A stretch of 64,000 nt of DNA, taken from the NCBI RefSeq assembly GCF_003352165.1, contig NZ_CP029176.1:3293501-3357500 (forward strand). Reading direction: 5' to 3'. The position numbers and the translations under genes are program-made. The notes below the pieces were generated by a model. It was not told the DNA's origin. It searched no databases and saw only the letters and a list, made by a program, of their open reading frames with translations. The stretch comes from Acidibrevibacterium fodinaquatile. GTDB taxonomy: Bacteria > Pseudomonadota > Alphaproteobacteria > Acetobacterales > Acetobacteraceae. The stretch's first letter is position 1. The number at the start of each line of letters is the position of its first letter. This document shows, one piece after another, positions 44,267 through 52,453 of the stretch.

Positions 44267-46792
44267 ATGTGGGACGCGGCGGTGGCAGTCGGGCATCGGG
44301 ACAGGGACGCAGATGACGGTGATGGGCGCGACGGCACGGTGCTGCTCCGCCTTACCGGCATCGCGAAATCCTATTCCGGCGTCCCGGCATTGTCGGATGT
44401 CGACATCACGTTCCATGCCGGCGAGGTGCATGCCATTCTCGGCGAGAACGGCGCCGGCAAATCGACCCTGATGAACATCATCGCCGGCGCCTTGCCGCCG
44501 GACCGCGGCGCGATCGAATTTAGCGGCCGCCCTGTCCCGGCGATGACCCCCGAGACCGCGGCGGCGCTCGGGATCGCCATTTCCTATCAGCACCCGGCGG
44601 TGCTCGACGACCTCTCGGTACTCGAAAACCTCCGCGTTGCCCTGCCCGCCCGGTTGTTCGCTGACCGCCCGGCACGCGCTGCGGCGCGGGATATCCTCGC
44701 GAGCATGGGCCTCGACATGCCGCTTGATGCGCGCGGCGAGACGCTGACCGTCGCGCAGAAGCAACTTCTGGAGATTGCCAAAGCGCTCGCGCTCCAGCCC
44801 AAAGTGCTGATCCTCGACGAGCCGACCGCCTCCCTCGATCAGGAGGCAACCGACATCCTCTTTCGCCGCATCCGCGAGGTTTCGCGGGCGGGCACGCTCG
44901 TGATCTACATCACCCATCGCATGGCCGAGCTGCGCCAGATCGCGCGCCGCGTGACGGTGCTGCGCGACGGCCGCGTGCAAGGCGGCGCCCTCGTCGATGA
45001 GATCAGCGATCATGACCTGCTCGGCATGATCGTCGGCCGGGCGCTCGGCGCGGCCTTCCCGCCCAAGGCGCCACCCGGCGCGGGCGCGACGGTGCTGGCG
45101 GTGCGTGGATTGAGCGGCCGCCGCTTCCATGATGTCAGCTTCGAGGTCGCGCGCGGCGAAATCCTCGGCATCGCCGGGGTCGCCGGCAACGGCCAATCAG
45201 AGCTGATGCGGGCGCTTGCCGGCCGGCATCCGGCGGGTGGGACGATGATCCTCGAGGGGCGGACGCTGCGGCCACGCGATTTTTTGCGCCGTGCCGCCTT
45301 CATGCCGTCTGATCGCCATGCCGAGGGGTTGGCGGCGGGGCTCTCGGTGCGCGAAAATGCATCGCTTGCGGCGCTCGCCAAATTCGCAACCGGCGGCCTC
45401 GTCAGCCGCCGGCGCGAGCGCGGCGCGGTCGAGGCGGTGTTTGACGCGCTGGCGGTGAAGACCCCTTCGCTCGAAGCGCCGGTACTCGCGCTCTCGGGGG
45501 GCAACCAGCAGAAGGTGGTGCTGGCCCGCGCCCTGCTCGCGGCACCGGCGCTGATCGTCGCCGACGAACCGACCCAGGGCGTCGATGTCGGTGCGCGCGC
45601 CGAGATCTATCGCATTTTGCGCGAGGCTGCGGCTCAGGGCACGCCGGTGATCGTCAATTCCTCCGACGCTGCCGAGCTCGAGGGGCTTTGCGACACCGTC
45701 GTCGTGCTCTCGCGCGGCCAGGTGGTAGCGACCTTGACCGGCGCCGAGGTGACCGAGGCGCGCATCGTCGCCGCCGCGGTCGGCGCCGAGACGCGGGCAA
45801 CGCTCAGCGCTCAGCGCCCAACGCCGGCAAGCCGCTTGCGCCATATCGTGCAGACCGACAACGCGCCGGCGGTGCCGCTCGCGTTGGTGATCGCCGGATT
45901 GGCGCTCTACGGCTATAGTCAGAATCCCCATTATCTCTCGGCGTTCAACCTCGCCAACATCCTGGCGCTGGCGACCGCGCTCGGCTTCATCGCCCTCGGG
46001 CAGACGATCCCGCTGCTGCTCGCCGGGATCGATCTTTCGGTGGGGCCGCTGGCCGGGCTGCTCGTCGTCATCGCGTCGTTCTTCGTCGTCGACGGCGCCG
46101 GCGCCGGCACGATGGCGATCGGGTTCGGGCTGATGGCAGCGGCGGCGCTCGGCGTTGGCGCAATCAACGGCCTTCTCATCCGCTTCGCCAATTTCACGCC
46201 GATCGCCGCGACGCTCGCGATGTATATCGGCCTGCAGGGTGCGAGTTTCCTGCTCCGCGACGGACCCGGCGGCTATATCGCGGGTGACGTGGTCGCAACC
46301 ATCAATGCCCAGATCGGGCCGATGCCGATCGCCTTTGTGGTGATGGTGGCGGTGGCCATGCTGGCCGAGATCGCGCTGCGGCGAACCCGCGCCGGCTGGC
46401 AGCTCCGCGCCTGCGGCAGTGACGAGGACGTGGCGCGGCGGATCGGGGTGCCGATCGACCGCATCTTCGTCTTCGGCTATCTCGGCGCCGCCCTGCTGAC
46501 GGCGATCGGCGCGGTCATGCTGATGGCACAGATCGGTGTCGGCGACCCGCGCCAGGGGGTGAACTACACGCTTTCGAGCATCACCGCGGTGGTGCTCGGC
46601 GGCACCAGCCTGCAAGGCGGGCGCGGCACCGTTCTCGGGACCGTGCTCGGGGCCGTGTTGCTGACCGAGGTCTTGAACATCGTCGCCTTCCTCGGCCTTA
46701 CGCAGACTTATCAATACGTCTTCCAGGGAGGGCTGATTTTGGTCGCGGCCCTGGTCTATGCCGCTGTCCGCGGTCGCGGCGACGAGGCTTGA
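44267..46792 (+). CDS. Fused sugar ABC transporter: two ATPase domains plus permease (RbsA-RbsC fusion)
   Basis: An 841-residue protein. Residues about 25-500 are a double ATPase of the RbsA type: the first Walker A is GENGAGKS (59-66) with Walker B KVLILDEPTAS. The second half has the degenerate GVAGNGQSE loop, the signature LSGGNQQKVVLARALL and a Walker B ending in DEPTQGVDVGAR. Residues about 525-835 are an RbsC-type permease with LLLAGIDLSVGPLAGLLV and VVLGGTSLQGGRGTVLG. With the separate permease at 42104-43132 this completes a transporter of two ATPase and two membrane domains. The exact start is uncertain. The 3' end overlaps the convergent regulator gene by 37 bases. Confidence 0.9.
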   Translation: MWDAAVAVGHRDRDADDGDGRDGTVLLRLTGIAKSYSGVPALSDVDITFHAGEVHAILGENGAGKSTLMNIIAGALPPDRGAIEFSGRPVPAMTPETAAALGIAISYQHPAVLDDLSVLENLRVALPARLFADRPARAAARDILASMGLDMPLDARGETLTVAQKQLLEIAKALALQPKVLILDEPTASLDQEATDILFRRIREVSRAGTLVIYITHRMAELRQIARRVTVLRDGRVQGGALVDEISDHDLLGMIVGRALGAAFPPKAPPGAGATVLAVRGLSGRRFHDVSFEVARGEILGIAGVAGNGQSELMRALAGRHPAGGTMILEGRTLRPRDFLRRAAFMPSDRHAEGLAAGLSVRENASLAALAKFATGGLVSRRRERGAVEAVFDALAVKTPSLEAPVLALSGGNQQKVVLARALLAAPALIVADEPTQGVDVGARAEIYRILREAAAQGTPVIVNSSDAAELEGLCDTVVVLSRGQVVATLTGAEVTEARIVAAAVGAETRATLSAQRPTPASRLRHIVQTDNAPAVPLALVIAGLALYGYSQNPHYLSAFNLANILALATALGFIALGQTIPLLLAGIDLSVGPLAGLLVVIASFFVVDGAGAGTMAIGFGLMAAAALGVGAINGLLIRFANFTPIAATLAMYIGLQGASFLLRDGPGGYIAGDVVATINAQIGPMPIAFVVMVAVAMLAEIALRRTRAGWQLRACGSDEDVARRIGVPIDRIFVFGYLGAALLTAIGAVMLMAQIGVGDPRQGVNYTLSSITAVVLGGTSLQGGRGTVLGTVLGAVLLTEVLNIVAFLGLTQTYQYVFQGGLILVAALVYAAVRGRGDEA

Positions 46793-48528
46793 TCGCGCGG
46801 CCGCGGGCGGACGCCGGCGGGGCGGGCGCGAATGACCCGATAGGCGGCGGCTTGGGCATCGGCCAAAGCGCGTTTCGGCGGCTTGCCCTCGAACACCGCG
46901 GCAAACACCTCGCAGCCGAGGATGCGCTCGATCTCGACATATTCCGGCACCGGCGGGCGCGACCAGGTGTTGAGTTCATGGTGTCGCGCCATCCGATCGA
47001 CGAGGCTCACGATCGGCGAGGAGGCCAACGCCTCGGGGTCGGCGCACACCGAAAACCTTGGCGCTACCGGAAACCCGTTTTTGACATGCGCCTTCATGGC
47101 TTCCGGCGAGGCCATCCAGGCGATGGCGTTGAGGATCTCCTGCCGGCGCTCGTTGGGCACATAGGCCGGGATGGTGAGCAGGAAGCCGCCGACCGGCGCC
47201 GTTACCTGCCCTCCTTTAAAGACCGGCGGAGTGAGATAGGCGACCCGCCGCTTGACCTTGGAACTCGGCTCATGCTCGAGCCGCGCCGCGCGCATCGTCC
47301 ATACATAGCTCATCGCCGCGTGGCCGGCCATGAAACAGGCGAGGTTGCGCTCGGCATCAAAGGTTGCGACCCCGGGCGGCGATACTTCGGCAAGCGCCCG
47401 CATATACTCGATCGCCGCCAGCCCCTCGGCGCTGTCGATGCGGAGCCGAAGATTGGCCGTGTCGAACCCGTCCAGCCAGTTCTCGCTCTTACGTGGGATC
47501 TCGATCAACGTACCTCCTGACGAGGCCATGAAGAACATGAAGGCGTGGGCGATGGTCATGCCGCGCGCGCCGTTCCAGGCGATGCCGTATTGCTCGCGCT
47601 CGGGCCGGTGCAGGGCGCGGGCGGCGGCGATGGTCTCGTCGAAGGTACGCGGATAGGCGAGGTCGGCAGCCTCGAACAGGTCGCGCCGCGCGGTCAGGAT
47701 CTCCACCGTGCAGTAGATCGGAATGCCATATTGCCGCCCTTTCCAGCGCCCGGTACCCCACACCGAGGGGTGGAAATCGAGCGGGTTGATCGGCGCCTGC
47801 GCCAACTCCTCATCGAGCGGCGCGAGCAGCCCGGCATCGGCGAAACCACCAAGCCAGGGCATGTTCAGCGCGACCACCGCATAGGCGGTGGCGGGATCGC
47901 GAAGCGCGATCGTCGCCTGTCCGTAGAGCTCCGGCAGCGAGCGCAAGTCGAAGCTGCTTTTGCGGCCGATATCGTTGCGGAAATCCGACCACATGTTGCG
48001 CATGGAGACGAAATAATTGTCGTCATGAAGAAGAAAGCGCAGATTGCGCAGCACCGCCGAGCTGATATCGCCGCCCTGCAGCGGGGCAATGATGTGGGCG
48101 GCGAAATAAGATCCACCGAAATAATACTCGTCGGTCTCCGTCCCCGAGCGCAGGCCGAAGGTCTTGGCGAGATGCGCCTTGATCTCGGTTGCGTAGTCGA
48201 TGAAATCGGCGATCAGCCTTTCGCTCGGGGCGAGAAACGTCGTTTTGTGGTGTGGCCCGCGCGGCACGCGGACGATCAGCCCCTCTTCCAGCATCCGCGC
48301 AACCAGCCGGTTCCCGGTGCCCCAACTCGCCCGCGCGAGCTGGATCAGGGTCGAGAGATCGACGGGACGTTGTTGGAGGTAGCGGTCGATCAGCTCCAAC
48401 ACCACGTTCCAATAGATATCGGGCCGGGCGCCCGGCATGCCGGCATCGAAGGGTTGGCGGATCTTGCGCAGGAAGTCGATCACGCGCGAGAGTTCATGAT
48501 CCGAAAGTTTTCGCGGGGGTGCCGTCAT
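46756..48528 (-). CDS. Winged-helix regulator fused to a solute-binding-protein fold (cytosolic)
   Basis: A 590-residue protein without a signal peptide. Residues about 35-110 form a winged-helix DNA-binding domain (VDLSTLIQLARASWGTGNRL, VARMLEEGLIVRVPRGPHHKTTFLAP). Residues about 170-555 match the family 1 extracellular solute-binding fold: GQATIALRDPATAYAVVALN, WKGRQYGIPIYCTVEILTARRDLFEAADL, PRTFDETIAAARAL, PVGGFLLTIPAYVPNERRQEI and WMASPEAMKAHVKNGFPVAP. The expected reading is a transcription factor that senses a small ligand in the cytoplasm through a binding-protein domain. It is convergent with the transporter and neighbours the catabolic genes, so it probably controls them. The arrangement is uncommon. 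Confidence 0.8.
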   Translation of the reverse strand: MTAPPRKLSDHELSRVIDFLRKIRQPFDAGMPGARPDIYWNVVLELIDRYLQQRPVDLSTLIQLARASWGTGNRLVARMLEEGLIVRVPRGPHHKTTFLAPSERLIADFIDYATEIKAHLAKTFGLRSGTETDEYYFGGSYFAAHIIAPLQGGDISSAVLRNLRFLLHDDNYFVSMRNMWSDFRNDIGRKSSFDLRSLPELYGQATIALRDPATAYAVVALNMPWLGGFADAGLLAPLDEELAQAPINPLDFHPSVWGTGRWKGRQYGIPIYCTVEILTARRDLFEAADLAYPRTFDETIAAARALHRPEREQYGIAWNGARGMTIAHAFMFFMASSGGTLIEIPRKSENWLDGFDTANLRLRIDSAEGLAAIEYMRALAEVSPPGVATFDAERNLACFMAGHAAMSYVWTMRAARLEHEPSSKVKRRVAYLTPPVFKGGQVTAPVGGFLLTIPAYVPNERRQEILNAIAWMASPEAMKAHVKNGFPVAPRFSVCADPEALASSPIVSLVDRMARHHELNTWSRPPVPEYVEIERILGCEVFAAVFEGKPPKRALADAQAAAYRVIRARPAGVRPRPRDQASSPRPRTAA

Positions 48529-48576
48529 GCCCGTCCTGCGGCGTGGTGAGACCTCATCCTTGCGGGATCTGGCCGC

Positions 48577-49572
48577 TCAGGGGTTGGTGTCGAGGCCGTA
48601 GATTACCCGCATCCAGGGGACGAGCGCAAAGAAGTCCTGCTCGCCAAAACCGACGTTTGCCGCCGCCATATAGTGCTGCAGGATCAGGTTGGCGGCCAGC
48701 ATCGGCACCCGCTGCGCCCGCCCGGTGTCGCTGATCAGGGTGAAATCCTTGATCATTTGCGCGACCGAAAAAGCGGGGCTGAAATCGTGTTCGGCGATCA
48801 TCGCTTGCTTGTAGCGCAGCAACGGCGAGCCGACAGCGCTGTCGACGATCACCGCCATCATCGCGGCGTCGTCGAGGCCGCCGGCCGCGCCCAGCGCCAA
48901 CGCCTCGGCGAGGATCGACGCGGTCGCCCCGACCAGGGTGTTGAGCACGAGTTTCATGTAGCGCGCCTCCTCGCCCGCCCCGAGATGGAATTTACGCGAC
49001 GCCAGCAGGTCGAGGAATGGCGCCGCCCGCACCCATGCCGCCTCGTCCCCGGAGGCGAGCGCGGTCAGCGTGCCGGCCCGTGCCAGCGCCGTGCTGCCCG
49101 AAATCGGACAGCGCAGATAGAAGACGCCACGGCCCGCCAGCGCCGCCGCCACTTGCGCCGAGGCGGCCGGCGAGACGGTGCTCATCTCGACGAGCACAGC
49201 GCCGGCGGCGATCTGGCCGAGGAAACCCTCAGGCTCACCGCGGCCCAAGATCACCTCCAACAGCACCGCGTCATTGGGAATGGTCGAGAAAATCAGCCCG
49301 CAGCGCGCCGCCAGCGCCCCCGGCGTCGCCGCGACATGCGCCCCGCGCGCGACCAAGCTCGCCCGGTTCTCGGCGACCGGATCACAGACGGTCAGCCGAT
49401 GTCCAGCCTCGATCAACCGTGTGGCCATCGGGTTACCCATCTTGCCGACACCGATCCAGCCAATACCGTCCGGAACTTTCCCCGGCGTGTGCTCTGGGTT
49501 GTGCTCTCGATCGGTCTTTGGATCATTGCCGTGGGGGCTGCGCCCCTGCTCGCTCCGCGCGTTTGCCGTCAC
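48577..49572 (-). CDS. 3-hydroxyisobutyrate dehydrogenase-family NAD(P) oxidoreductase
   Basis: A 331-residue beta-hydroxyacid dehydrogenase. After a hydrophilic N-terminal extension of about 35 residues comes IGWIGVGKMGNPMATRLIEAGH (cofactor), FYLRCPISGSTALARAGTLTALASGD (substrate loop), and MKLVLNTLVGATASILAEALALG with the catalytic lysine. The family also includes tartronate semialdehyde reductases and imine reductases. It precedes the wHTH-binding-fold regulator on the same strand and is divergent from an alcohol dehydrogenase gene. Confidence 0.87.
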   Translation of the reverse strand: MTANARSEQGRSPHGNDPKTDREHNPEHTPGKVPDGIGWIGVGKMGNPMATRLIEAGHRLTVCDPVAENRASLVARGAHVAATPGALAARCGLIFSTIPNDAVLLEVILGRGEPEGFLGQIAAGAVLVEMSTVSPAASAQVAAALAGRGVFYLRCPISGSTALARAGTLTALASGDEAAWVRAAPFLDLLASRKFHLGAGEEARYMKLVLNTLVGATASILAEALALGAAGGLDDAAMMAVIVDSAVGSPLLRYKQAMIAEHDFSPAFSVAQMIKDFTLISDTGRAQRVPMLAANLILQHYMAAANVGFGEQDFFALVPWMRVIYGLDTNP

Positions 49573-49813
49573 GATATTCCCCCTTTGCGTGCCGTATTAG
49601 CGACCAGCATACCCGCACCGCCACGCTCGGCATTCGGAGGAATCATCCAGATCGGATGAAATTCGCGCAGGCGCCGCCGCCGCGCGCTGCTAGGCTCGTC
49701 CTCGCTACCGCGGCCCGAGCGGCGGCTGGCTGGCGCCACCCCCTAACGCTGCTCGCCGAGCCGACTCAAGCCGAGGCAACCAAACCGCAGCGGTCAAACC
49801 TGGGAGGATTTAA

Positions 49814-50881
49814 ATGAGAGCTGTCCGTTTTCACGCCGCTCGTGACATCCGGGTCGAGGATGTCGCGCCGCCGGTTGAGACTCTTGCCCCTGACGAAGTT
49901 TTGATCGAACCGTTCTGCGCCGGCATCTGCGGCACCGACCTGCATGAATACATCGCCGGCCCGATCGTCACCCCGACCACCCCGCATGTCTTCACCGGCG
50001 CCACCAATCCGCAGATCCTCGGCCATGAATTCTCCGCCCGCGTCGTCAAGGTGGGAGACGCGGTTGGCCATGTGAAACCTGGCGACCGCATCTCGGTGCA
50101 GCCCCTTCTCTCGCCACGCGATGATTATTACGGCAAGCGCGGGCTTTATCACCTATCGCCGCGGATGGGCTGCGTCGGTCTGAGCTGGGCTTGGGGCGGG
50201 ATGGCGGAGCGGGCGGTGATCAAGGATTACAACGCCCAGCCGATTCCGGACGCGCTCAGCGACGAGCAAGGGGCGATGATCGAGCCAGCGGCGGTCGCGC
50301 TCTATGGCGTCGACCGCGGCGGCGTGCGGGCGGGATCGACGGTCCTGGTCTCGGGCGCTGGGCCGATCGGCGCGCTCACCGTGCTGGCAGCGCGGGCGGC
50401 GGGGGCGGCGCTGATCATCGTCGCCGAGCCGAACCCCAACCGGCGCCGGATCCTCGCCGAGATCGCCCCTTACGCGGTGGTGATCGATCCGAAAGCCGAC
50501 GATCTGATGGCGGTGGTCGGCGATCTCACGGAGGAGGGTGTGGGCGTCGATGTGACGCTGGAATGTGTCGGCCTCGAAGCCTCGCTCAACGCCTGTGCGA
50601 CGGCGGTGCGGCGGCAGGGCAAGGTGGTGCAGGTCGGTCTGCACATCAAACGCGCCAGCATCGATGCGATGCAGTGGGCGCTGAAGGACATCACCGTGGA
50701 GGCGACCTGGTGTTATCCGGTACAGGTCTGGCCACGTATCGCCCGCCTGATTGCAGCCGGCGCTTTCCCGGTGGAAAAAGTCATCACCGCGCGGATCGAC
50801 GCCGCTGACGTCGTCGCCAAGGGCTTCGAGGCGTTGCTCGACCCGGCTGGCAACCATTTGAAGATTGTCGTTCGCACGTGA
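49814..50881 (+). CDS. Zinc-dependent alcohol dehydrogenase, 2,3-butanediol dehydrogenase-like
   Basis: A 355-residue medium-chain dehydrogenase with catalytic-zinc residues in AGICGTDLHEYIAGP and ILGHEFSARVV, and cofactor motif VSGAGPIGALTVLAARAAG. As in (R,R)-butanediol dehydrogenase, the loop between about 40 and 65 is extended, but the structural-zinc cysteines are not seen (RISVQPLLSPRDDYYGKRG in their place). GGGAGG lies upstream of the ATG. It runs with the downstream dioxygenase gene and probably oxidises a vicinal diol or cyclic alcohol. Confidence 0.87.
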   Translation: MRAVRFHAARDIRVEDVAPPVETLAPDEVLIEPFCAGICGTDLHEYIAGPIVTPTTPHVFTGATNPQILGHEFSARVVKVGDAVGHVKPGDRISVQPLLSPRDDYYGKRGLYHLSPRMGCVGLSWAWGGMAERAVIKDYNAQPIPDALSDEQGAMIEPAAVALYGVDRGGVRAGSTVLVSGAGPIGALTVLAARAAGAALIIVAEPNPNRRRILAEIAPYAVVIDPKADDLMAVVGDLTEEGVGVDVTLECVGLEASLNACATAVRRQGKVVQVGLHIKRASIDAMQWALKDITVEATWCYPVQVWPRIARLIAAGAFPVEKVITARIDAADVVAKGFEALLDPAGNHLKIVVRT

Positions 50882-50935
50882 GGGCAACCGGCGTCGGGCC
50901 AGGATGAGACAAAGAACCAGCATCAGGAGGAAACC

Positions 50936-51778
50936 ATGCCCCGCTATTTCACCGAGGCGAATTCAGAAGAGACCGTCAATGCCCGCATGGGCGCGGAGAT
51001 CGATCCGCGTCTGCGGCAGATCATGGCGGCGCTGGTCCGCCATCTGCACGCTTTCGCCAAGGAGGTGGCGCTGACCGAAGCGGAATGGGCGTTCGGCATC
51101 GATTTCCTCACCAAGGCCGGCCAGATGTGCAGCGACGAGCGGCAGGAATTCATCCTTCTCTCGGATGTCCTCGGGCTCTCGATGCTGGTCGATGCGATCA
51201 ATCACCGCCGTCCGCCGGGAGCGACCGAGAATACCGTCCTCGGCCCGTTTCATGTCGCCGGCGCGCCGGAGCGGGCGATGGGCGACACCATCTCGCTCGA
51301 TGGCAAGGGGGAGACCTGTCTTTATACCGGCCGCGTCCTCACCCTCGGCGGCGCGCCGATCGCGGGAGCGCGGATCGACGTGTGGTCGGACAACGCGGAG
51401 GGGTTCTATTCCGTCCAGCAGCCCGGCCTGCAGGACAAATGGAATAATCGCGGGGTTTTCATCACCGGCCCGGACGGGCATTACGAATTCATCGGTATCA
51501 AGCCGGTGAGCTACCCGATCCCCGATGATGGGCCGGTTGGGAAAATGCTCACTGCCCTCGGGCGCCATCCGAGGCGGCCGGCGCATATGCATTTCATGAT
51601 CACCGCACCGGGTTATCAGCGCCTGGTCACCCACACGTTCGTTGGTGATGATCCCTGGCTCTCCACGGACGCCGTGTTCGGCGTCAAGGCATCCCTGATC
51701 GCGCCGTTCGAGCCAGCGACAGACGGGCGCACACGCTGGCGCTCGCCCTTCGACTTCGTCCTCATCCCGAGCGGCTGA
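50936..51778 (+). CDS. Intradiol ring-cleavage dioxygenase, hydroxyquinol 1,2-dioxygenase-like
   Basis: A 280-residue non-heme Fe(III) dioxygenase. The N-terminal helical domain (about 1-105) includes the dimer and lipid-binding region, and the catalytic domain begins TENTVLGPFHVAGAP. The four iron ligands are visible as Tyr158 (EGFYSVQ), Tyr193 (VSYPIP), His217 and His219 (RPAHMHF). The sequence resembles hydroxyquinol 1,2-dioxygenases more than catechol dioxygenases. It would open a trihydroxybenzene ring to maleylacetate. A maleylacetate reductase gene is not in the window. Confidence 0.9.
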   Translation: MPRYFTEANSEETVNARMGAEIDPRLRQIMAALVRHLHAFAKEVALTEAEWAFGIDFLTKAGQMCSDERQEFILLSDVLGLSMLVDAINHRRPPGATENTVLGPFHVAGAPERAMGDTISLDGKGETCLYTGRVLTLGGAPIAGARIDVWSDNAEGFYSVQQPGLQDKWNNRGVFITGPDGHYEFIGIKPVSYPIPDDGPVGKMLTALGRHPRRPAHMHFMITAPGYQRLVTHTFVGDDPWLSTDAVFGVKASLIAPFEPATDGRTRWRSPFDFVLIPSG

Positions 51779-51792
51779 TTGGGATATGATAC

Positions 51793-52146
51793 CTATTTAG
51801 GTGCTTGGTTAGCAACTCCCTTAAGTTCCAGACGACAATATATCTCGATATCTCGTCCGGGCCTTTCATCTCGGGACGGCTCGCCGAGAGACGGGGCATC
51901 CGGGCCGGTGGTGTCGCGCCAAGTCGCCATCACGGTCGCGACCTCCTTGATGATGGGACGGGCCTGCGCCAGCGTGAGACCGAAGAAGCCCGACGCGGAT
52001 TCCAGCAGGTCGAGCGAGCAGGTGCCTTCATCGAGATCGAGATTCGTCGTCAGCACCCGCGCCTTGACATCGGCCGGAACGGGATTGAGGTCGTAAGCTG
52101 GGGACAGCGACCATTCCGCATTTCCCACCCGCGGAAGCCGAGGCAA
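51793..52146 (-). pseudogene. Relic of a HipA-family toxin, C-terminal piece
   Basis: The minus frame reads NAEWSLSPAYDLNPVPADVK, ARVLTTNLDLDEGTCSLDLL and ARPIIKEVATVMATWRD, which is the conserved C-terminal part of HipA-type kinases (W-LSPAYDLNPVP is diagnostic). All of the catalytic N-terminal and central part is missing, and the last 35 codons look out of frame. It lies just left of an IS21 element. A HipB partner is not seen. Confidence 0.7.
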
Positions 52147-52280
52147 GATATTATGCTATGCAGGAAGCCATGCTGATGACAGCATAACTTAAACCAAAAG
52201 GCCTCCGGGAAAACTGGGGCGGTTCACTTGCTCTAGAGCATGATTTCTTAAATGAGAGTCGTTTTTGTGGCTGGATGCAG

Positions 52281-52369
52281 ATTCCGACGGAAGCCGGCCG
52301 GGGATTCCGATTTGATGTCGGCCAGCGTTCCGATTTGAAGCCGGCCACCATTCCGATTTAATTCCGGCC
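52281..52369. repeat. Left multiple terminal repeats of the IS21 element
   Basis: Four tandemly placed units beginning at 52281, 52304, 52327 and 52350, each of the form (A/G)TTCCGA followed by about 12 bases ending GGCC. The matching inverted set is at 54825-54913. These are the binding sites of the IstA transposase. Confidence 0.85.
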
Positions 52370-52453
52370 ACCTGGCGGGGATTTTTCAGCGTTTTCGGCT
52401 GGGTCAGCAACTCGGGCAACTGTCCTCTCGTTACCATCAACGAGGAGGGCTGG

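Noticed and set aside
45197-46714. 505-codon minus frame opposite the fused ABC transporter
   Set aside because: Antisense shadow; highly charged with no family pattern, while the plus strand encodes intact ATPase and permease motifs.
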